Shown: positions 44,620 through 53,119 of the stretch, in pieces
Numbering within the stretch: position 1 is the stretch's first letter
How the letters are laid out: every line of letters starts with the position of its first letter
Assembly (NCBI RefSeq): GCF_003688855.1
Contig: NZ_REFW01000001.1
Span: forward strand, 1,550,001-1,614,000
Source: Tessaracoccus antarcticus
GTDB taxonomy: Bacteria; Actinomycetota; Actinomycetes; Propionibacteriales; Propionibacteriaceae
Length of the DNA: 64,000 nt
Reading direction: 5' to 3'
Translations under genes and position numbers: made by a program
Notes under the pieces: model-generated
Databases searched by the model: none
What the model was told of the DNA's origin: nothing
What the model saw: the letters and a program-made list of their open reading frames with translations, nothing else

Positions 44620-46209
44620 CTACTGAGGAGCTTCCGGCGCGGTCACCGGAGGTGAGGCCAACCCATGCTCGAGGGCGTAGAGGCTGGCCCCGACGCGGTT
44701 GGAGGCCCCGATCTTCACGTAGGTGCGCTCCACATGGTTGCGCACGGTCTTTTCGCTCAGGACCAGCTGCCCTGCGATCTGCCGGTTGGTGAGTCCTCGA
44801 GCGACCAGGCAGAGGATTTCGCGCTCACGTGGTGTGAGGAGATCCTCGCGCCGATGGCGCAGCGTCCGATGTCCGGCGGCGCTGAGTACCGCTTCCACGC
44901 ACTCAGGGTCCAGTGCCCCGGAACCGCTCCTGCTTCGCAGCCGCACCGTGGCCTGCTCGGGATCCAGTTCCGCACGGTAGGGCCGTGGTTCCAATGCCGA
45001 CTGGTAGGCGACCGCCGCCGCAAGAATGCGTTCGCTTCGGCCGAGCATTGATCCGCTGAGGCCGAGCGGGTACCCGGTGCCGTCGAGGTGCTCGTGGTGG
45101 GCACGGGCTACGGTGCGTACCGCGCCCAGCCCGGGGATGCGGTCCAAGACGCGCTCGGTCAGGTAGGGATGCATCCGGACGCGCTCCCAGTCTGATGAGT
45201 TCAAGCCTGCCGGGTTGGACCACACCTGATTGGAAACGCCGAGACGGCCGAGGTCGTGCAGGTGCCCCGCCCGACGCAGTATGTCGACGTCCCCTTCGGC
45301 CACGCCCAGGGACTCGCCAGCTGCTGACGCAAGTGCCGCCACGGCCCGTGAGTGGCCGAGCGTGAACGGGCACTTGAGGTCAACGAAGTCGCCGATCGCG
45401 CAGACCAGGTGGTCGAAGCTCTCGTTGGTGAGTCGGACGTGGTGGTCAGGCGCCTTCTCGAGAGCTTCCCTCCAGGCATCCCCATCGCGTGCGGGGGCGA
45501 AGATTTCCTCGGGGGAGGCCAGCACCGCGTCGACCACCGCTGGGTCGAACTGGCCTCCGCGCCTGCTCGTGATCATTGTGACGGCTGCGTCGAGCCCGAA
45601 CATTCTGTGGTGCACCTCCGCAACGTCCGCGAGCTGCGCCACCCGCATCTCGATGGGGATGCTGTCCCCGGACACACCAACGGGTAGGCCCTGGCCGTCG
45701 TGGCGTTCGAAGGTGAACGCCAACACGTGCGCCACCTCTGATGGCAGCCCGATGTGGTGCGCCAGCGCTGCCGCCGATGCACAGTGGGAATGGATCATGT
45801 GGCCGAGTTGACCGCGGGCGTCCCTGAACAGCGTGGTCATCACCTTCAGCCGATGTGGCAGAGGTTCGCCCTTGGCGACGTGACCCAGCAGGAACCGCAG
45901 GTAGGGGACCCCGCTCCAATCCACCAGGAAGGCCTCCCGTCGCACCGCGATGTCGTCGCCGAACCAGCGGGCGTACTCCTGGGAGTCTGCGTGGCAGCCG
46001 ATCCACATCACCAGGGTGGCGTAGTAGATGGTGCCGCGCTGCTCGGAGCTGAGGTCGAGACGATCAGCGAGCCGGCAGGCCAGCGTGGCTGATCGGAGCA
46101 TGTGCTCCGCAGGTTGACCGAGTCCGAGGTCAATCGCGACCGACAACCCGGCAAGCACCTCGGCGCGCCGCGGAAGGACGTCCCTGCCCGACCTGCCCGC
46201 ACCTGCCAT
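44620..46209 (-). CDS. HD-domain phosphohydrolase with C-terminal LuxR HTH
   Basis: 529 residues. Two HD-like regions: residues about 20-230, where motif residues are partly lost (TFERHDGQGLPVGV), and about 275-430 with HSRAVAALASAAG, GHLHDLGRLGVSN and HHEHLDGTGYPLGLSG, close to HD-GYP (HDGTGYP-type). Residues about 460-520 are a LuxR helix-turn-helix (LTPREREILCLVARGLTNRQ, then SEKTVRNHVERTYVKIG). This suggests a transcription factor whose DNA binding responds to a cyclic nucleotide or similar ligand. ATG 46209 is the first good start. A 3 x 10-bp repeat lies upstream. Confidence 0.85.
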   Translation of the reverse strand: MAGAGRSGRDVLPRRAEVLAGLSVAIDLGLGQPAEHMLRSATLACRLADRLDLSSEQRGTIYYATLVMWIGCHADSQEYARWFGDDIAVRREAFLVDWSGVPYLRFLLGHVAKGEPLPHRLKVMTTLFRDARGQLGHMIHSHCASAAALAHHIGLPSEVAHVLAFTFERHDGQGLPVGVSGDSIPIEMRVAQLADVAEVHHRMFGLDAAVTMITSRRGGQFDPAVVDAVLASPEEIFAPARDGDAWREALEKAPDHHVRLTNESFDHLVCAIGDFVDLKCPFTLGHSRAVAALASAAGESLGVAEGDVDILRRAGHLHDLGRLGVSNQVWSNPAGLNSSDWERVRMHPYLTERVLDRIPGLGAVRTVARAHHEHLDGTGYPLGLSGSMLGRSERILAAAVAYQSALEPRPYRAELDPEQATVRLRSRSGSGALDPECVEAVLSAAGHRTLRHRREDLLTPREREILCLVARGLTNRQIAGQLVLSEKTVRNHVERTYVKIGASNRVGASLYALEHGLASPPVTAPEAPQ

Positions 46210-46263
46210 GCACTGATTCTGCGCCCCTCGGCCATGATTGTCAGGCGTTTCCGGACGCCTCGT

Positions 46264-46293
46264 CGCGCTCACACGCGCTCACACGCGCTCACA
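46264..46293. repeat. three perfect 10-bp tandem repeats
   Basis: CGCGCTCACA occurs three times without a gap, 55-84 bp upstream of the HD-LuxR start codon and just beyond the end of the next minus-strand gene. A 10-bp period places each unit on the same helix face, a likely regulator-binding array. Confidence 0.6.
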
Positions 46294-46303
46294 CCGGGCA
46301 GGG

Positions 46304-47041
46304 TCATTCCCGCCTCTCCTCAGCGAGGTGGGGCGCCACGCTCGCCTGCTCCGGCCCGCTGAAGCGGGCCTGACCAACGAAGAAGAGACCGCGCTGGGGG
46401 AGCCAGAAATCGGCCAGTGATGCCTGCGTTGGCAACGAACCCACCGGGCCGCAGTCACCGCCGTCCACGTGGGCGTCGCCACTGACGACCCGCCACACCT
46501 GGAGAGGAGCGGCCTTGAACGCCTGTCCATTGGGGGTTCGTCCGTGCAGGCGTATCCTTCCGGACTGCAGAACCGTGCTGGCCATCGGGCCCATGGCGGC
46601 GAGGACAGCGTCGCTGTTCCAGGCCCACGCCGGCATGGCGCCGCCCATCGAGGTCATCGCCCGGGTGGCCGATGTCGCCTCGAGCACCATGCGCCACGAG
46701 AGACGGGTACCCATGGACACGTCGAGGCTCCAGTTGTTGCGCCAGGTGACGTCGATGGCGGGGACCTGCTCGACTGCGGTTGCCGAGCCGAAGTAGCGGG
46801 GGCAGCTGACGTCAGGGTCTGCCGTGGTGAAGATCGTCCAGGAGCCGCTCGGGTCACGATGCCAAATGGCCCGGTACGCGGGACCAACAGAGCTCGCGAG
46901 CATGTCGCGTAGGGCAAGGTAATGGCCCCGCGAGTACGGCACTCCCATGGCGCCGTAGCCTGAGAAGCGCTCGTCAGTGCCTCGGGGGAGGCCCAGCGCC
47001 GTTTGCGTGGTCGCAACTGCTTGTCGTGGAGTCGTAGTCAT
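46304..47041 (-). CDS. hypothetical protein upstream of the HD-LuxR gene
   Basis: 245 residues, family not recognised. There is no signal peptide. It contains RAIWHRDPSGSWTIFTTADP, VTWRNNWSLDVSMGTRLSWR and AWAWNSDAVLAAMGPMAST, a beta-rich sequence full of tryptophan, with RLHGRTPNGQAFKAAP near the end. It looks like a small-molecule-binding barrel (inference). It shares the strand with the HD-LuxR gene 94 bp downstream and may form an operon with it. ATG 47041 is the first methionine of the conserved-looking part. Confidence 0.6.
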   Translation of the reverse strand: MTTTPRQAVATTQTALGLPRGTDERFSGYGAMGVPYSRGHYLALRDMLASSVGPAYRAIWHRDPSGSWTIFTTADPDVSCPRYFGSATAVEQVPAIDVTWRNNWSLDVSMGTRLSWRMVLEATSATRAMTSMGGAMPAWAWNSDAVLAAMGPMASTVLQSGRIRLHGRTPNGQAFKAAPLQVWRVVSGDAHVDGGDCGPVGSLPTQASLADFWLPQRGLFFVGQARFSGPEQASVAPHLAEERRE

Positions 47042-47221
47042 GACCCAAGTCTGAGACGGACCGCCACGCGGAGCATGGGGCAATCGCCTCAAATGTGGAA
47101 GGGCGGCCCACCGGTCGATCCCGGTTCGACAATCCCCTGTCGGTGCCGAACATGGGGCGGATGCCCCATGACCGAAGGCCCCTCAACGCAGCACGATTGT
47201 GTTGAGCCAAAGGAGCCCACC

Positions 47222-47587
47222 ATGGAAACCAAAACTGTCATCAGCCTCTGCACCGGCCTGGAGGACGCGGAAAAGGTCACGGTGGCGTTCCTCGTCGCCG
47301 TCGGGTCCGCTGAGACCGGGCGCCCCACCCTGATGTTCCTCACCAAGGAAGCGGTACGTCTCGTCGTCGGCGACGTCGCCAGAGGCATCGCGTGCCAGGG
47401 GTGCCCTCCTCTGGAGGACTTGACACTCAGATACTCAGAGGCTGGCGGCCGCTACATGGTGTGCCCTATCTGCTTCGACGCCAAACACCTCGACAAGGCA
47501 GACCTCCTCCCCAATGCCGAACTGGGTGGCACAGTCCCGATGTGGGGGTGGATCGGCGATGAGCCTGCAAACACGTTCAGCTACTGA
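47222..47587 (+). CDS. DsrE-family protein
   Basis: 121 residues. VISLCTGLEDAEKVTVAFLV, followed by MFLTKEAVRLVV and then CPPLEDLTLRYSEAGGRYMV, is the DsrE/DsrF-like alpha/beta fold. Cysteines in ACQGC and MVCPICFDAK lie near the site used for sulfur transfer in DsrE proteins. AAGGAG precedes ATG 47222. It is divergent from the minus-strand pair, so a stress or redox module is possible. Confidence 0.8.
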   Translation: METKTVISLCTGLEDAEKVTVAFLVAVGSAETGRPTLMFLTKEAVRLVVGDVARGIACQGCPPLEDLTLRYSEAGGRYMVCPICFDAKHLDKADLLPNAELGGTVPMWGWIGDEPANTFSY

Positions 47588-47764
47588 CCACACACTCGGA
47601 GCCCGGCTGGCACACGCAATCGCCGCCGGCATCGTCGGCTGATCCATCACCCCCACCATGGCGCTCCTCCCTGCCGTCGTCGCGTCCCCGTGGTGAATCC
47701 GACACTGAAATGTCCTTGCTGCCATGGGCAGCCATGTATGCCCGTGTTCTGCACTGCGTGCGAC

Positions 47765-47774
47765 GCACAATGGG
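47765..47774 (+). promoter_or_regulatory. promoter-like box of the first AI-2E gene
   Basis: GCACAATGGG, preceded by TGCGAC, lies 33 bases before the start at 47807. The same words precede the second copy (49141-49150), so the duplication included the promoter. Confidence 0.45.
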
Positions 47775-47806
47775 AGCAACCGCATCTGCTCTGGAGGAGC
47801 CCGGAC

Positions 47807-49066
47807 ATGTCAACGCTGCATCATGAGAAACCACCGGCGCTTCCTCTCACCCGGTCGCTGCGTCAGGTGGCCGCCGTCGCACTGCTGGTCGTGCTCGTCT
47901 TTGCGGCCGGTTGGGTCGTCGTGCAAGTCTTCGGTGCCGTCTCGCAGGTCCTCATTCCCATCATCGTGGGTGTACTTCTCGCGGCACTGTTGATGCCCGC
48001 CATGCTGCTTCTCAACCACAGGGTGCACATGCCGCGGCACCTGGCCGCGGGGGTCACAGTGGTGGGGCTGCTCGCACTGATCGGCGGCACCATCTTCTAT
48101 GCCGGTCGATCGATCGCCGGTGGCATCAGCAACGTCAGCGACAGTCTGGGGAAGGTCCTGGACAAGGCCGAGGAATGGCTCGCCACTTCACCGTTCGGGG
48201 TCGACCAGCAGCAACTGCAGAACCTGTTGGCGGAGGGGCGGGCGTGGGTGACGGCCCACACCTCCTCCCTGTCATCGGGGGCATTGAACGCCACCACAAC
48301 CGTCGGGACGGCCGCGGTGGGGGCTGTTCTGGCCCTGATCGTCACGTTCTTCCTGCTTGCCGAGGGTGACCGCATCCTGTCGTGGATGCTCATGGTGTTC
48401 CGGGGCCCCACGCGGACCAAGGTGCGCGAAACCATTCGTCGATCGTGGGTGACGCTCGGCAGTTGGGCCCGCACGCAGGTGATCGTCTCCGCCGTCGACG
48501 CCGTGGGAATCGGTATCGGGGCGGCGATCCTGGGGTTGCCGTTCGTCGTGCCCATGATTGTCATCACGTTCCTTCTGTGCTTCATACCCATGGTGGGCGC
48601 CACCTTGGCCGGCATCATGTTCGTCCTGGTGGCGCTGCTCTTCAAGGGGCTGGTTCCGGCGTTGATCATGCTCGGCATCGTCGTGGTGGTGGTGCACCTT
48701 GAGGGCAATCTGATGCAGCCGCTCCTCATGGGAAAGGCCGTGAACCTGCATCCGCTCGTCGTCCTGCTGGGAGTGGCCACGGGTACCTACCTCCTCGGCC
48801 TCACGGGTGCCCTGCTGACCGTGCCGTTCATGGCGGCCATCAACGTGGGGTACAAGTACTGGGTGGGGCGCGATCCGTTCCCGGGGCTCGACGCGGGAGG
48901 GTCCGCGCTGTCCGGCTCACCCCGCAAGCTGGCGCCCCATCGGAAGTCGTCGAAGTTGCCCCAACAGGTGGGCGCCGTGACACCGGACTGGATCCAGAAG
49001 GAAAGAGTGCTCGAGAAGTCGACGCCCAGCGAGGTGGAGGAGGAGTCAGCAGCGCCACAGGACTGA
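47807..49066 (+). CDS. AI-2E family transporter, copy 1
   Basis: 419 residues with eight or so hydrophobic helices and a long hydrophilic loop after helix 3 (about residues 105-165). LGSWARTQVIVSAVDAVGIG, FLLCFIPMVGATLAGIMFV and LLMGKAVNLHPLVVLLGVAT are diagnostic of AI-2E/PerM proteins, which export autoinducer-like or other small molecules or act in Na+/H+ exchange. GGAGGAG precedes ATG 47807. It is a close paralog of the next gene. Confidence 0.9.
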   Translation: MSTLHHEKPPALPLTRSLRQVAAVALLVVLVFAAGWVVVQVFGAVSQVLIPIIVGVLLAALLMPAMLLLNHRVHMPRHLAAGVTVVGLLALIGGTIFYAGRSIAGGISNVSDSLGKVLDKAEEWLATSPFGVDQQQLQNLLAEGRAWVTAHTSSLSSGALNATTTVGTAAVGAVLALIVTFFLLAEGDRILSWMLMVFRGPTRTKVRETIRRSWVTLGSWARTQVIVSAVDAVGIGIGAAILGLPFVVPMIVITFLLCFIPMVGATLAGIMFVLVALLFKGLVPALIMLGIVVVVVHLEGNLMQPLLMGKAVNLHPLVVLLGVATGTYLLGLTGALLTVPFMAAINVGYKYWVGRDPFPGLDAGGSALSGSPRKLAPHRKSSKLPQQVGAVTPDWIQKERVLEKSTPSEVEEESAAPQD

Positions 49067-49140
49067 CCTGGGCCCGGTACGCCAGCGCGTCCGGGGTCGG
49101 AACGGCGATTCTGGACGTGCGCGATCCATCTGCGACCGTG

Positions 49141-49150
49141 CACAATGGGG
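49141..49150 (+). promoter_or_regulatory. promoter-like box of the second AI-2E gene
   Basis: GCACAATGGG with TGCGAC upstream, 31 bases before ATG 49181, repeats the box before copy 1. Confidence 0.45.
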
Positions 49151-49180
49151 GGCTGACCCGTCACCGAGGAGTATCACCGC

Positions 49181-50440
49181 ATGCCATCCACGCGTCAACG
49201 CAACACGTCCATGGTTCCCCTGCCCCGTCCGTTCCGGGTGGTCGGTGCGGCCGCGCTGCTGATCGTTCTGGTCTACGCCGCTGGCTGGGTCCTCAGCCAG
49301 GTGGGCTCCATGGTCTCCCAGGTGCTGATCCCCATGGTGGTGGGCGTGCTGCTTGCGGCGCTCCTGATGCCTGTGCAACTGCTGCTCAACCACAGGCTGC
49401 GCTTCCCGCGCCATGCGGCGGCGGCGGTCACCGTGGTGGGGCTCTTCGCGCTGATCGGAGGAACCGTCTACTTCTCGGGACGCTCCATCGCCCAGGGCGT
49501 CCAGGACGTGACCCAGAGCCTGCAGCAAGTGCTGGACAAGGCCGAGAACTGGTTGGCAAGCGGCCCCTTCAACGTCGACGAGGCACAGCTGCAGGACCTG
49601 TTCACGCAAGGGCGTGACTGGCTGTCGAACAACACGTCGTCGCTGTCGTCGGGTGCACTCAACGCCACCAGCAGCGCCGGCACGGTGCTGGTGGGGGCCT
49701 TCCTGGCGCTCATCGTCGCGTTCTTCCTCCTGGCGGAGGGCGACAGGATTTCGTCGTTCATGCTCATGGTCTTCCACGAGCCCACGAGGACCAAGGTGCG
49801 CGAGACCATCCGTCGCGCCTGGGTGACGCTCGGCAGCTGGGCCCGGACCCAGGTGGTGGTTTCCGCCGTCGACGCCATCGGCATCGGTATCGGTGCCGCC
49901 TTCCTGGGGCTGCCGTTCGTGGTGCCCATGATCGTCATCACGTTCCTGCTGTGCTTCATCCCCCTGTTCGGCGCCTTCCTGTCGGGGGCCATGTTCACGC
50001 TCGTGGCGCTGCTCTTCCAGGGTCCGGTGGCGGCCCTCATCATGATCGCCGTCGTCATCGCCGTCCAGCAACTGGAGAGCAACGCCCTGCAGCCGCTTCT
50101 CATGGGCAAGGCTGTGAACCTGCACCCGCTCGTGGTGCTGCTGGGTGTCACCACCGGTACCTACCTGCTGGGCCTCACGGGGGCACTGCTGACCGTGCCG
50201 ATCCTTGCCGCCGTCAACGCCGGGTACAAGTACTGGGTGGGGCGTGACCCGTTCCCGGGCCTGGCCAACGGCGGATCGGCGCTTGCCGGGTCGCCCCGGC
50301 AGCTAGCACCCCAGCGGAAGTCCTCGAAGCTTCCCAAGCCGATCGGCTCCGTCACACCCGACTGGATCGAGCGCGACAGGCGGGCCGAGGCTGCAGCGCC
50401 GAGCGGACGCCAGGAGGTCGCACGGTCCGAGGAGGCGTGA
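49181..50440 (+). CDS. AI-2E family transporter, copy 2
   Basis: 419 residues, exactly the length of copy 1 and alignable from end to end without gaps by eye. GVLLAALLMPVQLLLNHRLR, LLMGKAVNLHPLVVLLGV and YKYWVGRDPFPGL recur. The hydrophilic loop (residues about 100-165) is the most divergent part, which may set specificity. GAGGAG precedes the ATG. A recent tandem duplication is the simplest explanation. Confidence 0.9.
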   Translation: MPSTRQRNTSMVPLPRPFRVVGAAALLIVLVYAAGWVLSQVGSMVSQVLIPMVVGVLLAALLMPVQLLLNHRLRFPRHAAAAVTVVGLFALIGGTVYFSGRSIAQGVQDVTQSLQQVLDKAENWLASGPFNVDEAQLQDLFTQGRDWLSNNTSSLSSGALNATSSAGTVLVGAFLALIVAFFLLAEGDRISSFMLMVFHEPTRTKVRETIRRAWVTLGSWARTQVVVSAVDAIGIGIGAAFLGLPFVVPMIVITFLLCFIPLFGAFLSGAMFTLVALLFQGPVAALIMIAVVIAVQQLESNALQPLLMGKAVNLHPLVVLLGVTTGTYLLGLTGALLTVPILAAVNAGYKYWVGRDPFPGLANGGSALAGSPRQLAPQRKSSKLPKPIGSVTPDWIERDRRAEAAAPSGRQEVARSEEA

Positions 50441-50459
50441 GTCCTCCTGAGTCAGCGAC

Positions 50460-51152
50460 TCAGGCCTCCACGTCGCCCCAGCGCTGGCCGACGTGGACGG
50501 CCTCGAGTGCCCCGCCCGAGAGTGAGGCGAGCGCTGCCCTGAAGTCCGCTTCGGCACCGACGGGGACCGTCACGCTGATCTTGGCCTGCTCTCCCCACTC
50601 CACGCCGTCGACGGTGACCGCAACGCCCCCCGGCAGGACAAGCCCTCGCAGTTGCGCCTCCATGGCGCCCGCGGCCGCCATCGGCACGTCGACCCGCACC
50701 ACCTGGCTGAGGACCACATCCTTTCGCCCTGCGGCGCCCACGGCCTGCGCGACGGCGTCGGAATAGGCCCGCACGAGGCCACCGGCGCCCAGCTTGATGC
50801 CGCCGAAATAGCGCGTGACCACGGCCACCACGTCGCTGAGGCCGTTTCGCTGCAGCACCGTCAGCATGGGTACGCCGGCCGTCCCGGCGGGTTCACCGTC
50901 ATCGGATGAGCGGGCGGTCCGGCTGTCAGGGCCCAGAATGAATGCGCTGCAGTGGTGCCGCGCGTCGAAGTGCGTCCGTCGGCGTTCGTCGATGACGGTG
51001 CGGGCGTCATCCTCGTTGGCGACGCGCTGCAGACGGGTCAGGAAGCGGGAGCGCCTGATCTCGAGTTCGACGTCGACGCCGCCGCCCGGGCGGGCGGCGA
51101 TGGTGGTGTAGCGGGCCGGCCCCCGGGGGGTCGGGTCAGACTCCCAGCTCAC
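50460..51152 (-). CDS. YigZ/IMPACT family protein (UPF0029)
   Basis: 230 residues. The UPF0029 core FLTRLQRVANEDDARTVIDE, then ARHHCSAFILG, DDGEPAGTAGVPMLTVL and VTRYFGGIKLGAGGLVRAYS is complete, and a DUF1949 C-terminal half follows. Role uncertain; related proteins affect translation control in eukaryotes. It overlaps the upstream bcp gene by 17 bp, so the two are coupled. Confidence 0.9.
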   Translation of the reverse strand: MSWESDPTPRGPARYTTIAARPGGGVDVELEIRRSRFLTRLQRVANEDDARTVIDERRRTHFDARHHCSAFILGPDSRTARSSDDGEPAGTAGVPMLTVLQRNGLSDVVAVVTRYFGGIKLGAGGLVRAYSDAVAQAVGAAGRKDVVLSQVVRVDVPMAAAGAMEAQLRGLVLPGGVAVTVDGVEWGEQAKISVTVPVGAEADFRAALASLSGGALEAVHVGQRWGDVEA

Positions 51153-51615
51153 GGCGGAGCTTGGCCACGTGACCGGTTGCCTTCACGTTGTACTGGGCCA
51201 CCCGCACGGTGCCGACGCCGACGTCGTCCACGTCGATGACGAAGGTCGAACGCAGGACGCCTTCGATTTCCTTCCCGTACAGCTTCTTCATGCCGTAGGA
51301 GCCGTAGGCATTCATGACTGTCTTGTCCTCATCAGAGAGCAGAGGCACGCTCAGGTCGGACTTCTCCTTGAATCGCGCCAGCCTGTCGACCGAATCCGGT
51401 GAGGCTCCCAGCACGTTGTAGCCAGCCTCGGAGAAGTGGTCGTTGGCAGCCGTGAAGTCCACTGCCTGCGTGGTGCAGCCCGGGGTCATGGCCGCCGGGT
51501 AGAAGTAGAGGATGACCGAGGAGCCGGCGAAGTCCTTGAGGGAGACGTCGTTGCCGTCTGAATCGGGGAGGGTGAAGCCGGGAGCAGTGGATCCTTGGGT
51601 CAAGCGCGCTGTCAT
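51136..51615 (-). CDS. bcp: thioredoxin-dependent peroxiredoxin (Bcp type)
   Basis: 159 residues. The peroxidatic cysteine is in FYPAAMTPGCTTQAVDF, replacing the usual PKDxTPGCT with PAAMTPGCT. The resolving cysteine position seen in many Bcp proteins (GCTxQxxxF followed by C) is not present, as in 1-Cys forms. NVLGASPDSVDRLARFKEKS, VPLLSDEDKTVMNAYGSYGM and RSTFVIDVDDVG follow. It reduces hydroperoxides. TAGGAT at 51622-51627 ends six bases before the ATG (leaderless). Confidence 0.92.
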   Translation of the reverse strand: MTARLTQGSTAPGFTLPDSDGNDVSLKDFAGSSVILYFYPAAMTPGCTTQAVDFTAANDHFSEAGYNVLGASPDSVDRLARFKEKSDLSVPLLSDEDKTVMNAYGSYGMKKLYGKEIEGVLRSTFVIDVDDVGVGTVRVAQYNVKATGHVAKLRRELGV

Positions 51616-51621
51616 GTGCCC

Positions 51622-51637
51622 ATCCTAGGGCTAGGCT
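51622..51637. promoter_or_regulatory. divergent promoters of bcp and the DUF3618 gene
   Basis: TAGGAT reads leftward at 51627-51622 (six bases before the bcp ATG); TAGGCT reads rightward at 51632-51637, with AAGGAG then preceding ATG 51666. Confidence 0.55.
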
Positions 51638-51665
51638 TGCGAGCGTTCAGACTGAAGGAGTTTCG

Positions 51666-52010
51666 ATGGCCAAGGACAAGGCACGCAGCATCACGGAGAT
51701 CCGCGCCGACCTGGCGCGCAACCGCGTGCATCTCGCCGACTCGGTGGGTGAATTCGTGGACGAAGTGAACCCGAAGAATGTCGCCAAGCGAGGTGTGGAG
51801 AACGCGAAGAGTTTCGCGGCCTCCGAATTCGACGCCGTGAAGGCGGAGTTCAAGGATGAGCATGGCTGGCGCACGGACCGCCTCGTCGTCATCGGAGGAG
51901 CCCTGCTCGGAATCGTGGTGTTCGCCATCACGTTGAAGTCGATCTCGAATGCCCGGAACAAGAGTCTCGGAGACAAGGCCCGCAAGGCCATCATGTCCAT
52001 CGGTGAGTGA
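51666..52010 (+). CDS. DUF3618 family membrane-anchored protein
   Basis: 114 residues. The N-terminal SITEIRADLARNRVHLADSV is the DUF3618 signature. A charged helix and a single transmembrane segment (LVVIGGALLGIVVFAITL) follow, then a basic tail. AAGGAG precedes the ATG. The family's function is unknown; members are small actinobacterial membrane proteins. Confidence 0.8.
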   Translation: MAKDKARSITEIRADLARNRVHLADSVGEFVDEVNPKNVAKRGVENAKSFAASEFDAVKAEFKDEHGWRTDRLVVIGGALLGIVVFAITLKSISNARNKSLGDKARKAIMSIGE

Positions 52011-52133
52011 GGCAGACACCACGGCTGCCCACGCGACGGCCGGGAGCGTCCCCCCGTGCGACGGGACCGCAGCGTGTCTGAGTGAACGGCCATCGGTCCC
52101 GCTGCCGTGCTGAGTTCGCACGCCCGGGACAAC

Positions 52134-52174
52134 AAGAGCTGGCCTGCATCCCCATGGGGTGGAGGCCAGCTCTT
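52134..52174. terminator. bidirectional hairpin terminator
   Basis: Arms AAGAGCTGGCCT and AGGCCAGCTCTT (52134-52145 and 52163-52174) pair perfectly over 12 bases. Inside is a smaller CCCC/GGGG hairpin, and T and A residues flank it. It lies directly at the 3' end of the minus-strand lipoprotein gene and 124 bp after the DUF3618 gene. Confidence 0.8.
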
Positions 52175-53119
52175 TCAGTTGAGCCAGGTGATGCGCCCAC
52201 CTGTGGAGGGTTCGTAGATGATGCCGAACCAAGCCAGGTCGGGGTTGCCGTGGACGATGCCGATCCAGCCGAGGTTGCACTCACCGAGGGACAGGGTCGT
52301 GTTGAGGTAGTCAGGCCGGTAGGCGTGGTCACGTTCGAACTCACGGATGGGAACCGCAGCAACTGGGTTGTCGCCTCCCTCCAGGTCCTGAATGATCGCG
52401 GACCATGGCTTGTCGCTCACGGCGATCCTTCCGTTCTCGGCGAGGTCGCTGGTGGCGACGTAGCAAACCCTCACCTTCCAGCCGTAAGAGATGCCGTCCT
52501 TGCCGTGTTCACTCCGCAGCACTGTGACATCCCAGGTGGCCAGGTGCGCGGTGTCACCCACCTGCAGCGTCGCGTTCGTGACTGTCCTGCGTGGACTCAC
52601 GGGCGGTGCGGACGTTGGGATGGTCACGAGGGGCGTTGAGGACGAGGGGGGCCGTGCAGACTCAGAGGGTGGGGGTGGACTTGGGGTGGTGGGCGGGGTC
52701 TCTGGCAACTCTGAGGCTGGGGACGTCACCACCGTGCCACCAATCATCTGCGCCACTTCTTTGGCACGTGGGGAGTTCACGATCCAGTTCTCGCCGACTG
52801 CGAGGGAAACTCCTACACCCAAGCCTTTCAGCGCTTCGATGCTGGTCTGGACCGCCGCGCTGTCGAGATAGATGCTGAGGACAGCGGCGTCGCTGCACGA
52901 ACCAGACTGCAACGCGCGCGTGACGGTGTCTGACTGCACCCATCTCGGACAGTCGTAGCCCGCTTCAACCAGCGCATCCTTCAGGGCGATCACCGTCGTA
53001 AAGTGTTGTGGGTTGTCGCTTTCTCCCGGTGGACTTGGAAGGGGATCGCTTTTCACTTGGAAGGCTCCACACCCTGCCAGTAACAACAAAGTTGCGAAGA
53101 CAACGGCGACCATCTTCAC
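52175..53119 (-). CDS. lipoprotein, hypothetical
   Basis: 314 residues. A lipoprotein signal with lipobox LLLAGC lies within the first 17 residues. The domain around residues 30-130 (TTVIALKDALVEAGYDCPRW, then TSIEALKGLGVGVSLAVGEN) looks compact. A Pro/Ser/Thr linker spans about 130-180. The C-terminal half is beta-rich (HLATWDVTVLRSEHGKDGIS), similar in outline to DUF4352-type extracellular domains (weak). Exported and lipid-anchored; function unknown. Confidence 0.75.
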   Translation of the reverse strand: MKMVAVVFATLLLLAGCGAFQVKSDPLPSPPGESDNPQHFTTVIALKDALVEAGYDCPRWVQSDTVTRALQSGSCSDAAVLSIYLDSAAVQTSIEALKGLGVGVSLAVGENWIVNSPRAKEVAQMIGGTVVTSPASELPETPPTTPSPPPPSESARPPSSSTPLVTIPTSAPPVSPRRTVTNATLQVGDTAHLATWDVTVLRSEHGKDGISYGWKVRVCYVATSDLAENGRIAVSDKPWSAIIQDLEGGDNPVAAVPIREFERDHAYRPDYLNTTLSLGECNLGWIGIVHGNPDLAWFGIIYEPSTGGRITWLN

